Assembly: GCA_011033025.1 (NCBI GenBank)
Contig: WFMF01000494.1
Coordinates: 1-64,000 of the forward strand
Length of the DNA stretch: 64,000 bases
Direction of reading: 5' to 3'
Source: Beroe forskalii
Taxonomy: Eukaryota; Ctenophora; Nuda; Beroida; Beroidae
The notes under the pieces are model-generated. The model worked only from the letters and a program-made list of their open reading frames with translations. It did not search any database and was not told where the DNA came from. This document shows, in pieces, positions 36,601 to 49,869 of this stretch (position 1 is its first letter; each line of letters opens with the position of its first letter). The translations under genes were made by a program, and so were the position numbers.

Positions 36601-39600
36601 CAGGTTGCAAAACAGCCGCATGCGATTTTGTTATGTGCGACTGATACTGGGAAATTGGGAAATATTCTCAGATGCAATGGCGTGGCCCTATAAAACCGGT
36701 AACCACTGCACCAACTCACTACCCTGCCACCTTATCTCAGCAGCTCTATCTGAGAAAGTGATCAATGATCACCACCTCTCGCATGTAACATTTAAACGCT
36801 GTATTCTTCACATTCCTGAAACATTGATTTCGAGACTCAAAAAGTTCCATATAAGGTAATGCGCTACTCATTCTCCTTACACTAGCAGGAGCTAATTTCA
36901 CGCATGGGACTAATAGGCAGTGTCGCGTCATCCACCGACCACTTTGATCCGTGATGTTGACGTCACGTTGACCTATTACTGATATTCTCGACGCAGGGAG
37001 ACTGTATTATCCTTGCGTCTGAGTGTCTGACATGCTAGTTTTGACAAGCAACGCTCAGATACATGTACGTATCGTAATATTAGTGTACTAATTTAGTGAT
37101 TTAGCGCGTGGATTCAATCAGTGAACTGTGTGTCAGTGAGGTGTGACATGTGGAGTGTGGGGGGATGCGGGGTAATGAAATGGGCAGAGGTTGGGGTAGG
37201 CAGTATAGGTAGTTTTGATTCATTGGGGAGCGAGGGCATTAAATGCGGTGAAGATCCGTAAGCCATCCAAGTGATAACTCTAGCCACTATCTCAAGACTC
37301 CAGATCTCCAAACCTTCACTTTTCGGCGGTGCTTCTCTTGAGATAATGTATGTTGGAACTGTGGTTTTTGTAAGTGCTCCTCGAATCACTGGCGCTCCTT
37401 CAATTTGTTATTTCGGCAAGCAAGCTGCTCACTTTCAGCATCAACGTGTGATATAAAGAGTATTCATAGTACTCTGTAGTATTTAGTTATTAGTAAACAA
37501 GCCAACAAGACAAAACACTGCTTGTCTCACATTAAAATTCTTGAGATTTTAGATGTAAGCAATACTTTATGAAGCATTTAAGAATTAATATGTTATTAAA
37601 GTACTAAAGTAATTCGTTGTACAGTAAGGAAACTCCAAAAGGAATTGATTTTTGTAGACTGACTTTATCATAAAAGATCAAAGCCGGTGACTGGATTTTT
37701 GCAGACTTGATATTCAAGCAAAAAAGCTAGAGTCTCTTTAAAGCTTTAATCAACCCAGCCAGTGGTGGTCATGGGGAGACTATGATCAAGAACGAACTAA
37801 ATGAAACTTTTGAGTGGGCTTAGCCACTCGAACACAGAGGGATGCCCTGATCAGAAGAGAGAAAGTATGGTTTAGAACTGGTGCTCTGGACCACACAGAG
37901 GCCTAGAAACCGCCAGCCGCTTCAAACAGGCCGCTGAACAGGTCCCGCTTGATAACAGTTGGAGAAGAGCCACTCAGCCTAAGATGGCTATGTTGCTATG
38001 TGCCATCTCCCTTTTCATAGCTGGGTCACTAGGAGGTCTGACCCAGCCGGACTGTAATATCAATATCCCGGGATGAGGGTCTATCCCATTCAGCCATTGA
38101 TACCATATGACAGTGCTATGTGGCTGGTGGCTCAGTTATGCTCAGTTGGCAAAGCCTCCCTCCTGTCAATTTCTATGACAAATGAAAACATCACACATCA
38201 CCTGTACTCGTGTGTCTATTCTTTGCTTCCCCTTTTCCCGCCTCCGAGCGCCAGCTCACATATTAGGACATTATTAGGACGTAGTAATATCACTAATAAC
38301 ATGCGTGTATAGGTAATATTCAACCACTACACCAGTGTTGTACATTGGTCTATGTGACGTATGTTGGAGTGTGTGAACAGTGGTTTATACTCTCCTGATA
38401 GTCAAGTATACTAGTAGGTCGTCTACAGCTAATCTAATTCTCTAATCTAGTCTAGATCTATAGTTGCCTGGATATTAGAACCGTGACAGTGGGTGTACTG
38501 TGAGGATTACTAGAAAATACTCTACCTGTCTTCTAGACGAACAAACCAGTCTAGTTCTTTGGTTCTACGAACTGAGACATTTGATTGGAGTTTGAACAAC
38601 GAGACGGGGGATTAACAGGGATTAGGATTTTTAATTATTAGCCATTATGGCTCTTATGAAAAGGAACCAGATTATCAAATATTCAGAATATTAAGTCGGC
38701 AAGACTGGTATTTATCAGAATACCATGTCTGTTTGGGAATAAGTCCTTTGCTGGCACCTTGGCTTATTGCTTAGGTATGAACATGGACAGTCACCGAGGA
38801 GCAGTCAATGAACTGCTATGTTGCACCAGCGCATTCCACTTTCAAACTAAAAACAATGTTACTAAACGAACGCGATCCTCTCACCCCTCCCCTATTCAGA
38901 GTAGTCACTTGTTGCTACTAGTTTACTAGCTAGTCCTCTACTACTCTACTAGTTAAGTGTTACTACTAGTTTACTTGCTAGTCCTCTACTAGTTAAGTGT
39001 TACTACTAGCTATAAGATCATAAGCTATGAGAGCTGCCAGCATTCACCAGAAACATCATTTCTTCGTGGGTGCCGACTGTACTCGGCTATGAAATTTGTT
39101 GTAATTTTCCATAAAAGGAGAATCTTCAAAGACATGAAATCTTACGCAGATTTATTAGTGGTTTGAGCTTTTTAGGGACGTGAGACTGAATATTAAATAC
39201 CCATAATTAATTTTGCAGTACCTACTCGGTGATGCGACATCAGTAAAACCATTTAATTTTTTGTGGTGAAATAATTAAATAAAAATTGTTTTAGAAAAAA
39301 CAACGGGCAATAATATTACAAAAATTTTATTATTAAATTTCATCAATTTATTATTGGAAGGGAAAAATAAAAATACAGCAATATGTTGCAAAATAAATGT
39401 CAACATTTCGATGTAATCTATTAAAAATCATCGCAAATTTCTTGCAAAGAGCAGATTTTTTCTACGAACTGACGATATTTCAAGTAAAATATCCGAAGAC
39501 ATTTGAGCCTGTACTCTGTAGGCTCAAGTCTCTTGTGTTTGCTTTTTTACAACCTTTTCTATACGTACCCTTCGGCCTTCACTTAGCTTTTTTGTACTAA

Positions 39601-42058
39601 TAAAGCAGCGAAAATGCACCGAATGGCATGAAATCGCTCATGCAAACCGCAGCTGCGTGACTTTGTGAAGAATAATAGTTCATTCCTTGAACTTAATGAC
39701 TTTTACTATCTTCAAATGCTGAAGTGCAGTATAACTGCGGAACCCTTTAAAGTTAATAGCTCCTAATTGCAGTGATTACCTTAAGTAGAGTAATTTGATC
39801 ACGGAGATTGCTATCATTGATTAATGCATTATTACTTAACTTTGATATTCATTAAGTAATTTGAGAGTCTTGATCCTTTTATCTGAATGGAGTGGTACAA
39901 ATACATCAGTTATCAGTTCATGTCTCATTCCAATAAGCCAATAGTATGATTATGATACTGTCATGCTGGTTGCTGGTATTTTTGGTCCCTTTTATGAAGT
40001 ACACATGAAAAGTTTACATATTTGATCTGATGGCATCTGATATCATGTTGATCTGACATACATGTTGATGATTGATCTGACATATTTATCTGATCATGTG
40101 GATTTGACATGTTGATTTGACATGTTGATCTGATCATGTGGATTTGAAATGTTTACTTTGCAGGGTTATGAACAAGCTGGTGCCTGGCAGTGTCCCCAAA
40201 GTACACAAGTCTAAACTTGCTTTCATGGCGATGAGTAACCCACTTCATAATGATATATTGAACATTACCCTACAGTGCATTTAATAACTGTGACCAGACG
40301 TCTATAGGATGTAATAGTAGGCAATTAGCACTGAAACTAATAATAACTAGATAATTATTACTGTAATTACGAGACAAATTCTAATTATCGTAGGCCTGCC
40401 AAGTTACGTTGCAGTTCATGCCACTGCCATTGTCCCAGAGTCCTACAGTCATTATTCACGTTGTCACTGGATGATAAATACTGATATATTGTAATATTAC
40501 TACGTGGTAGCTTAAGACAGGCTTTAAGGGACTCAGAATTACTGCTGTACACAGTGGTACACTACAGTTTTACTGATAACGTAGCCTAATATGTCTCTAT
40601 TCGCAAGTTAGACTACACAAATCGCTCATAGTATTACACCACTACAGCTGAGCACCTGTGTTAAACTCATTTGATGAGGGCCACCGGTTCAACCTTGTAG
40701 TAACTGCGTGTCTGTATAGAGACTCGGGCATCAGGGTACATACCAAGTCGTGAAAATTTGGAAAAAAAATCAGTAATTTGAAAATTAGCATTGCTTGAAA
40801 AATACAAGTCCACAATGAATCATCGCTATGTCTTAGCACCATTGGTCCATTGTGTCGCTACAATACTTACACCAAGTCTCCAAACTACACCACTCTTTCG
40901 TTCTTTCGTGTTGTGACACAGCTGCATCAGGCTACATACCGATACGTAACTTTGACACCATTGCATCAGGCTACATACCGATACGTAACTTTGACACCAT
41001 TGCATCAGGCTACATACCGATACGTAACTTTGACACCACTACGTCTGGCTACATACTGCTAGGTGCCTTTGACACCACTACGTCAGAATATGACATACTG
41101 TTCCATGCCTCTGGAACCACAACGTCAGATGACACACCGCATTGACAACACTTGTTACTACGTCAGACTTAACTGCTACGTGACTCGACATTGACACCAC
41201 TACGTCAGATGACATGACCCGGATGTAATCACATGGACCCCTACTTTTTCGATAAGTTGTATGTTCCAAAACATTGAGAACTGTATTTTTACATGATTTT
41301 GGGTCCACGAATTGTTTGATATTTGTAACGCGCGATGACATTCTTATATCGCGGGTTTTTAGCTTAGTTATAAAACTCATGCTGTTTTGAGCCGCGCGCG
41401 TGGGAAAAATTTGAACAAGTCTAAACTTGCTTTCATGGCGATGGAAAACATTGGATTCTTCTTGGGAGCAGCAAACGAGCATTTGGGGGTGAAACGAGAG
41501 GAGCTGTTCCAAACTGTGGATTTGTACGAGAAAGGGAACATGACACAAGTTTTGTGGGGAATTACTGCAGTAGCCAGATATGTAAGTTGGGGTTTATTTG
41601 GTCACTTAAAATTTGGGCCTTTCTTTCAGGGGCAATTTTTACTGAAAATCTCGTGAAATATAGACTTTGATAACATGCATCCTGGTATAGAATAAAGTTC
41701 TTAATATCTTAGATCTTTTGAGTCTCTCGTCATTCTAATTCAACTTAATGACATTACAGACATATAATATCATGATGACGTAAGTTGAATGCTAAATCCT
41801 TAAGATCTTTACATATCATGTCTATTTGACCTCTCAGGACTTACAGTCTTTCAATTACAACTATTATTGACCCTATTCCAGGCTCGAAAGCTAAACAAAG
41901 ACGTGCCCCCTCTTGGTCCAGATCTTGCTACTGAGAACGTTAGGAATTTCGATGAAGAAACGATGAAGAAGGGTAACAGTATAGTAGGCATGCAGGCAGG
42001 AGGATTCAAAGGAGCCAACCAGGAAGGCATGACATTTGGGCGACCTAGGGCATTATGA
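33633..42058 (+). CDS. Transgelin/calponin-family (SM22/Mp20-like) protein, N-terminal exon not found
   Basis: Exons: 33633-33760, 40164-40200 (or longer), 41420-41581 and 41882-42058 (TGA). This is an actin-binding cytoskeletal protein. A single calponin-homology domain is followed by one calponin-like repeat. Visible family sequence: IESQYSEELEGQCRDWI, ALKDGTLLCR, VMNKLVPGSVPK, AMENIGFFLGAANEHLGV, ELFQTVDLYEKGNMTQVLWG, and the C-terminal GNSIVGMQAGGFKGANQEGM then TFGRPRAL. Transgelins are about 180-200 residues; here about 167 are accounted for, so an initiating exon with ATG is missing upstream. Introns 1 and 2 are large (6.4 and 1.2 kb). The intron 2 junction is ambiguous because 29 bp are directly repeated across it. 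With canonical GT-AG sites the join is VPK-SKLAFMAM in frame, three residues shorter than an alignment with relatives suggests. Confidence 0.88.
34000..40150. other. Large intron 1 of the transgelin-like gene
   Basis: No exon or RNA gene recognised. Simple repeats occur at about 38920-39010 (two units of ctagttaagtgttactacta type) and at 40025-40155 (gatctga/catgttgatttga words) just before the exon 2 acceptor. Confidence 0.5.
40911..41110 (+). repeat. 39-bp minisatellite in intron 2 of the transgelin-like gene
   Basis: Three good units and two or three diverged units of 39 bp (tgcatcaggctacataccga then tacgtaactttgacaccat). Because 39 is a multiple of 3, one frame stays open as a 13-residue repeat (ASGYIPIRNFDTI). 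It lies inside an intron with no convincing splice sites, so I do not call it coding. Confidence 0.8.
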
Positions 42059-43542
42059 GAATTTTATTCTAGGTCTGATGCCGAGTTACTAGTTCAAATC
42101 TATATCTTAAACTCTGAGTCTAGTCTTACATACCTATTACCATATCTTTAGTGCTCAAAGTAACAATGATGAAGTTATGTGGGCATGGCATACAATTTAT
42201 GTTCCATACATAACTATTAACTATGCATAAACTTATGTTATCGTAGCTAGGGCTTCAGCTATAAAATTAATTTGTGAAAATCTAGAGGGAAGTATTCAAA
42301 ATTTAATGAACTATGATAAACGATAGAATTCTTTTCTGCAATCTTGAAGATTGGAGTTGGTATTTTTACTATATTTATTGTCTTATCGACTATATAATCA
42401 GGCAAGGTTTATGTATAGAAAAAGTTGTTGTACAGATTTGATTGGAATGATACACATAATAATATTTATATGGAAGCAAAGAGTTTTTCACAAATTTCTT
42501 TGATCATAGTTCTTGTTTATTTAACCATGTGACAATACCGTTTGTGGTATTTAATTATTTGTTTATAATTGGGCAGTATTTGGCCATTTTTCTGTGATCT
42601 CAGTGGCAATGATACACACAGACTTCATTTGTTCATTTCAGGATATCGATTTACATCAATCCATTATATAATTTCATCAAGTTTGTGATTCATATTTCAA
42701 CGCGATATGAGTAGGTCTGTTTGAAATTACCGATAATCTGAAGGTTTAAAGTAGTCTATTAGACAGGTGTAAGTATTTATCATATTGTATCACTGTACAT
42801 ATTATAATACCAATTATAATGCCGGATTTTATGTTTCAAAACATCTCCTTATTTTGACAATATCCTTTAAATTCTGTGATGATTATCTTCTATGTGCGTG
42901 ATAGCTTCTCTAACTTTTGCTGGTGCATCTAATCTCGACTTATTAGATGAGTGTCTATGGAATTCATAGAAATCTTGACCGTATCCAAGGAGCCCGACCA
43001 ATCCACGGTGAATTAATAACATTAATCTAATCTAGAGTTTGAATCAAACTTCGAGCAAGGAATTGAATACGAGGAGCAACAACAAGGCCAAATTGTGCTT
43101 CCAAATAATTTGTGGACTCCTGAAACGTGATTATGTCTGACTTTTTCCCATGCGGGGAATGGGAAAACCTAATCTAATCTTCAGAATCATCCATTATCAA
43201 CTGCATCCATCCAGTTTCCAGCGACTCAGGTTACAGTGTTGGCCGGTGTCTTGGTGTGCTGCAATGTGATTGGTGGATATAGGCACGTGGAAGTCGAAAA
43301 GTAACTCAGAAATCAGCATCTTCGAACCAATGGAAATTGGGTAAAATAAAGTAAATTTCCGCTAGAGGTTATTCTAATCTGTGTCATTTTATGTTGCTTT
43401 GCCAGGCGCCGCTGACTTCAGTGGCTTTTTCCGGAAAAACTGGTTTTCAATCGGGTCTCGCTGACATCATTGTTCTTCATTTCCGGAAAAACTTGATATA
43501 ACTAGGATAATAATTTGATTATCACAAACCTTGCCCCATCAG
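42059..43542. other. Intergenic region between the transgelin-like and BCCT genes
   Basis: About 1.5 kb of AT-rich DNA holding the 3' UTR of the upstream gene and presumably the promoter of the downstream gene. I saw no TATA box or other site that I would assert. Confidence 0.5.
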
Positions 43543-46500
43543 ATGTCAAGGAAGTCCAGAGGTTCTATTCACGTGTCCTCTGAAGGGGATATACGGATTG
43601 AAGGTCTCTCCAAAGTTGGGGATAATGGTGAGCCGCGAGCGTAACCTACAGTTAAAAAGAATTACGTCTGCTTGAAGCAACCTTATAATATATTTTCAAG
43701 AATTCTTTAATTCAATTCAACGCTTTAAATTTAATGAAGTCAAATAATGAAACCCGTTTAAAGCCAAATAATGATTAAAGTCCCAATCTATCAGCGGATA
43801 GTGATACGGAAGCCATCATTGATGAAGATGAGGACAGAGAAGAGGGGGAGGTTGTGAGGAGGAATGATAAGACATCAGAGAAAGCAACGTGGAAAGGGGC
43901 TGTTATCAAAGATAAGAGTCTCTGGTTTAAATACAAGTTTGGGAAAGGGGCATACGCACCGGAAATCAGGTATATCTTGTTTTGGGAATGAAATTGAAAT
44001 CAGCTTTACCATATTGAATATCAACTATTTTTGACGAGAGTTTCGTTAGATATGTGATTCTCTATAATTTGGAGTGGGGGAATGTTTTTCAACACAAAAA
44101 GTAAAAACTGCAGTGAATCTCACAATTTCATTACCTCCTTGTACACCTCTGACCTCCCAGGTTTAACCCAGTGGTAGCTATCGGAGCAATTGTCCTGATA
44201 GTTGCCCTCATTGCGTGGTGCATTATCCAGGAGGATGCCCACGTTTTGTTCTCGGAGGCTCGTTTAGCCGTTGCTAATTCCTTCTCTTGGTTCTACACGG
44301 GCGTTGTCGTGAGTTTATATTTCCAATATATGGGCTTGATTAGACACTTTTGGGTAGCTAATAGCTATTAGTGGAGATTTCATGATGATTCGTGCAACAC
44401 AATCACATAGCATGCTTGGGTGGATAGAAAACTTTTAGGCAGTTTCAAAGGACCTCATTTTATTACAGGAGTTTATGCTTGTCTTCGTTATCTGCATCTA
44501 CTTCAGCAAGTATGGATCTATGAAACTAGGTTTGAGAGAGCACAGTTATGTTTTTTCTTGATAGGTATCGTTTCTTTCCTCAGAATAGCTTCTGTTATCA
44601 AAAAAATTTCGAAAATATTTCCCGAAAAATATTTCCGTATGTCCATGAAATGGATAATGTCCTAATAGTTATTTACGTATTTTAAATTACTCTTCATTAT
44701 TTTATCATTTAAGTTAACTGTGTTATTTGTAAACTAATAACACTCCCCCAGGTGCGGATGATGACGAGCCTGAGTTCCCCAGCGGATCCTGGTTCTGTAT
44801 GCTGTTTGCCTGTGGTTTGGGAGTGGGACTCTTTTTCTACGGAGTGGGGGAACCCGTCCTACACTACACTTCTATCAACAGGTACTCAGCAGTATCACGT
44901 GACTACCGACTTATCTCGTGACTAGCTGCTGATCATGACTTGGGGCCTCAATACCTCATTCTTACCTCACACAATCTGTATTCATAATCCAGGTACACAG
45001 CAGACCTTATTCCCATTTTGACGGTATTCCCGCCAGGTACTCAGCAGACCGGTTTATGCGGGATAACGAGTTGGCACAGAGCGCCATGACAGTCACCATC
45101 TTCCACTGGGGTCTCCACGGTTGGGTGGTTTACACCCTCATAGGCATGGCGCTGGCCTTCATTTCATTCAGGTTAGGAGACATCTTGTAGGTGTGGTCGT
45201 TGTGTCGACGGTTTGATGATAATTATATCAACTTAATTTGGCATATCAAAGATTTCAACGTAGTCAGTATTTGCACGTTTCTTCTAAAAACCTACAAACT
45301 CCGCTCAGGAAAGGCTTGCCGATGACGATGAAGTCTTGTTTCTACCCGATGGTTGGAGACAGGATCTATGGCTGGATGGGCAATTTGATAGATATCTTAT
45401 CTCTCATTACCACTGTCTTCGGGGTCTGTACATCCCTTGGTATCGGAACCGTACAACTCAATTCAGGTACACAGATAATTTGTTGATTGTTTATTTTACT
45501 CATTTAATTAAAAGTGTATGGGTGACGTGTATAACAATATTTCCTCATGAAATACTTGATTTCTCTCAACCTGAAGCAACACAAAGCTCTGCCTAATATT
45601 CTGAGTTAAGGAATAGAGTAACTGTTGCTTAGCAACGAAACAATCACTTCTGCTGCGCAGGATTACGGGAAATAGTGCCAAGTTTAGAGAAGACGCTGAC
45701 AGTTCAAGTGGTAATTATCTGGGTTGTCATGGGGATAGCAACGTTCTCTGTCTTGTCAGGAGTTGGCTCGGGTATCAGGAGGATCAGTGAGATATGTTTC
45801 GGGGTGGGGATGTTTCTCCTCATCATGATCTTCATGATGGACGATCCTTGGTAAGTGTACGTTATTCGTGTGTGTCTGCTAAGATTAATAAATCATAGCG
45901 TGGTTAACACATCATGTTATCATGACGTCATCAAAGCCACTGTTTTTGACCGGTATTCATCAAATATGAGCCGTGGTCGTTAACTTATATTTTGGTTATA
46001 AAATTCTTCAAAGTATGCCATTTCTTTTATCCCAGGTTCCTGATGAACCTGATGGTTCAGAGTTTTGGCCATTACCTTCACAACATAATTCTGCTGGGTT
46101 CCCGAACTGACGCATTCGAGCAGCTAAACATAACTTCAAGGGAGGGGGCTTCTCGTGGCAGGTAAGTGCGGTTTTCGAAATAAATTTTTCTACTCCGAGG
46201 TGCATCAAGCTAATACAGAATCTTTAGACTGGCAACCAATTTTTTATACTCATGTCGACCCTAAATAGGCATACAACCCATTCTTCCATGAAATATCACT
46301 TATATGCCAATGCTGAGTGATATGGTATTATCTCCGCAATTCCACACCCTCCCTGAGTAATAAGTAATGGGTATCCCTCGCAGGTTGTATGAGGACGGGG
46401 TGACGGACGGCTCCCCCACCTGGATGGACGGATGGACCGTATTCTACTGGGGCTGGTGGGTCTCTTGGGGACCTTTCGTCGGGATGTTCATTGCCAAGAT

Positions 46501-48958
46501 CTCCAAAGGCAGGACCATCAGAGAATTCATTAATGGTAAGCTCAAATGAATTTGAAAGGGGTTCGCTGTCTTGCTTCACTGCTCATCACATTATTACAGA
46601 TATGGACATTATGGACACGCTTCTCTAATTAGAATTCATGTTTACTACCAGAATATGGCGATGTTTCATAGCCCACTCCACAGGAACAATGACTGCCCCC
46701 GTTCTCTACGTTATAATCTGGCTAACAGTATTCGGAGGCAGTGCCCTCAGGGCTGAGAAAGAGGCTGCCTCCCTCCACACACCAGAACGACCCTTCTGCT
46801 GTCCTGCTGACACCACTTTACTGGACTGGGATGCTGCTAAAGCAGCAGCTGGAGGGAACTGGCTGGATACGCTGGTGGGAGGGGTGACCCAGGCTAACTC
46901 AGGGTACAAGTACCTGGAAGTGAGGGAGTGTACCAAGATAGCTGAGGGAATGTGGGTGAATTGGAAGGAGGAGGATGAGGCCACCAGTCCGGAGAACTTC
47001 GAGACGTTCTACAACTCATTCGATAAATCAGTGATGTCTGCTTCTGATGATGCAAGGTGATGATCATGAATTTACGTTCTCATTCATCTCAGCCTCAATT
47101 CAAAGCAATGAGTCACTGATGGAACTTGACAATAGTACATGATCTATCCCATTTTTAGGCTCCTCATTGAAATGTACTGAAAGCATAAATTTGACTGAAG
47201 GTGCTTTCAAATCTGTCCCTTGAATAATTTCATGGAGCGACTTAAGTTCCAACCATTGAACTAATTTCCCATTCCGCTTCAGGGTGGTCCGGTTCTCGTG
47301 TCTCTCCGTTGATGAGATGTGGTTTGCTCTCATGTACACCAAAGGACGGATAGGGATCATGCTGAGTGTTGTGTCCATTGTGGGGATTCTGCTCTACTTC
47401 GTCACTAGTCTAGATTCAGGTATTATTATTTACTGACTTTGCATCAACATTGCTGTGTAATTCAGAATTTTGAGCGGTTTTGAATTCAATATGAAACTGG
47501 AACTTTGAGAGATATTTGTATGTTGTGTCCGACTTATCTCAGATTAATTTTAGCGGCTTTCTTATTAGAACCAACTTCCCTCTCCCTCCAGGGAGTCTGG
47601 TGCTTGACATCATGGCATCTAATGGAGATCAGAACCCACCCCGACTACAGAGGGTGTTCTGGGCAGCAGTCCAGGGGGCCACTGCGTCTGCTTTACTGGT
47701 AGCTGGGGGTGCAGATGCTCTCAGTGCAGTGCAGGTGAACCTCAAGACTGTGTAGCAGTGGGTAGTTTTCTAGGTCTACCTATCAAAATCTCAGCAATGT
47801 TGACAGAATCGCCAGTGTGTCGTTATTGATAAATTTGGCTTCTAAATTCGGGATTTCTTATCATTCACGACGATTGAGTGAGCTCAGTATATCTTGGAAC
47901 TTTTGTTAATGAAATACTTTGTTTCCATCACGCTCCCCATCCCTCAGACTGCGAGTATGATGTCAGGTCTGGTGTACGCCATAATGCTCTGTTTGCTAGC
48001 CGTCTCCCTGTGGAGAGGCCTAGCTATGGAGATGGGGGATCTCAACCCCTACGGGGCGGACTTCAAGATAGGGATCATAGATCCTTTCACGGTGTGGAGC
48101 CCCAAGCTCTGGGGAGAGTTTGTTCTTAACATATTCATCACGTGAGTGCAGATTAGAGAATGGGGTGGATTTAAGGATTTCACTTTTCCTTACCTTTTTC
48201 AAAATTTCCATTATATTATTCATCAGTTGCCTTGGTCTAAACTAAGATGTTTCAAGTATGCTCCCTTATGCAGTTGATATGAATTATACCTGCAGTTCCA
48301 TGCTCCACTCACCAGCTCCCTTGTCTCACACCGTACGTCATGTTCAAGACCTGCAAAAGACTGGGATACAGCTCCCCGAAACCTGCCATGATTTGTGTCA
48401 CAGCAGCTCTCTTGTGGTGAGACTCACTATTGGGCATTTTCTAGTGGTCTAAGAGGGTTTGGTTTTATTGTTGGTCCGTGGCAGTTTGAGCGTCCTCCAT
48501 TGCAAAATACGTGATATGAAATTGAAAAAGAACACGATAGTCATTTCAGGCTTAGGCTCTGAATCAAAAATACTACATAAAGTCATTTCGAAATCGAAGT
48601 ATGCTGTTGAGTGTTGCTTTTGTATCTCAAACAACCCGCTCTCTTGTGGTGTGCGTGGATAGCCCTCCACATCTCCCAGCTGGCTGTGGACGGGCTCTGG
48701 GCCGTGGCCTGGACCTCCTACCTCACCTTCGTCCTGCTCCTCACCATTCAGAGAGGTGAGGTGAGGAGCCACTTCAACATCAACGGTAACCCTGTGGAGG
48801 ACTTCTTCGCAACCCTGGTCCTCTACCCCAGTGTCTCGATACAACTCTACAACGCCTTCGAAGCTCAGGGTCTCACGACTCTGGTGCCGGACCATCGGAT
48901 CAAGAAGGACCTTGAAGCTGATGTAGTGTTAGAGAATGGCAATATTAGCTCTGTTTGA
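43543..48958 (+). CDS. BCCT-family (betaine/carnitine/choline) transporter
   Basis: Exons: 43543-43627, 43795-43969, 44161-44308, 44469-44529, 44752-44881, 45037-45171, 45309-45466, 45661-45850, 46036-46161, 46384-46535, 46684-47056, 47283-47419, 47592-47734, 47948-48141, about 48316-48416, and about 48642-48958 (TGA). Phases agree from exon 1 through exon 14; total is about 865 residues. It is a multi-pass plasma-membrane symporter for quaternary-ammonium osmolytes. Family features: glycine stretch [19 protein letters not shown] with [43 protein letters not shown], and the signature [19 protein letters not shown] with [29 protein letters not shown] follows. The acidic N-tail is cytoplasmic. 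Exon 11 adds about 95 residues after the eighth helix, containing PFCCPADTT, longer than in bacterial BetP. The joins around exon 15 do not resolve with canonical sites. Confidence 0.92.
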
Positions 48959-49586
48959 TTTTTATTATGCCGAGTTTTAAATTAATTTATGATTGCAACC
49001 TTTTTTCTGTGCCCACATGACACTGCACTTATATTCCAATTTAAGATGAAAATTCCGCAGAACTGATTCGATTCTTTGTATAATAGAAATTTATATTATT
49101 TTCATTTTATCTGCACATGAAATGGTGTTTTACTTTGGATTGAGTTCATACTTCGTTGCCGGGGAAAGGCCGGAAGGGTCACAGCAAATTTGGAAAAATC
49201 GACATTGTCGAAAGGGATCGTTCACATATAATGTATAACGTTATTCTAATAATTTTTGCCATATTCATTATTCAACCCCCTCGTAGTCGTAGTCAAACGT
49301 ATAATCAAAGTCTTAGCCCTCAGCCCAGCCCCCCCCCCCCCTCTAGAGGAGAAAATAAGGTATTTATTTTTATGGGTACCCTTGGAAAACTTTGATGAAT
49401 ATATTGAAGGAATGTTGTTTGCCGAAAATATGTGGCAAAAATTTCAAAATTGTGTCGAAAATTGCATATTTTGATTACGCAATCATCAACCGAGATCCCA
49501 TCCCCTTTCCCTGTGCTCAAACGTAATCATTCATTTGAAAACACCCCTCCCCCTAGATAATTGCGTAATATTTGGACGATATTCCC
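48959..49586. other. 3' flank of the BCCT gene with small-element remnants
   Basis: At 49214 agggatcgttcacatataat matches one end of the TTA-flanked element at 14949. A C-run (49329-49342) and further C-rich stretches recall its interior. No gene seen. Confidence 0.45.
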
Positions 49587-49700
49587 AAAGTGGCGAATTT
49601 TATTGTCGACAATGGTGATCCATTGACCATGAAAGGCCATTGATGATTGATGGTCAATGGATCGCTATTGTCGAAAATATGAATAAAATTCGCCACTTTA
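49587..49700. mobile_element. 114-bp inverted-repeat element (aaagtggcgaatttt ends)
   Basis: aaagtggcgaattttattgt at the left is mirrored by aataaaattcgccacttta at the right. Inner arms (gatccattgaccat / atggtcaatggatc) also pair, so almost the whole element can fold back on itself. Confidence 0.75.
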
Positions 49701-49869
49701 TGTCGATGCATCCATTTTTAATTTTATCAATCATCAATACCAATGCCGATACCAATCGCCTTATAGTTATTCAAATTGTCGACAACGATCGACAAATATG
49801 AAATACAATGAATCACCATTAACTTGAAGGATTCATTGGAACCCTGGCGTCCTGTAAAATAATAAAATG

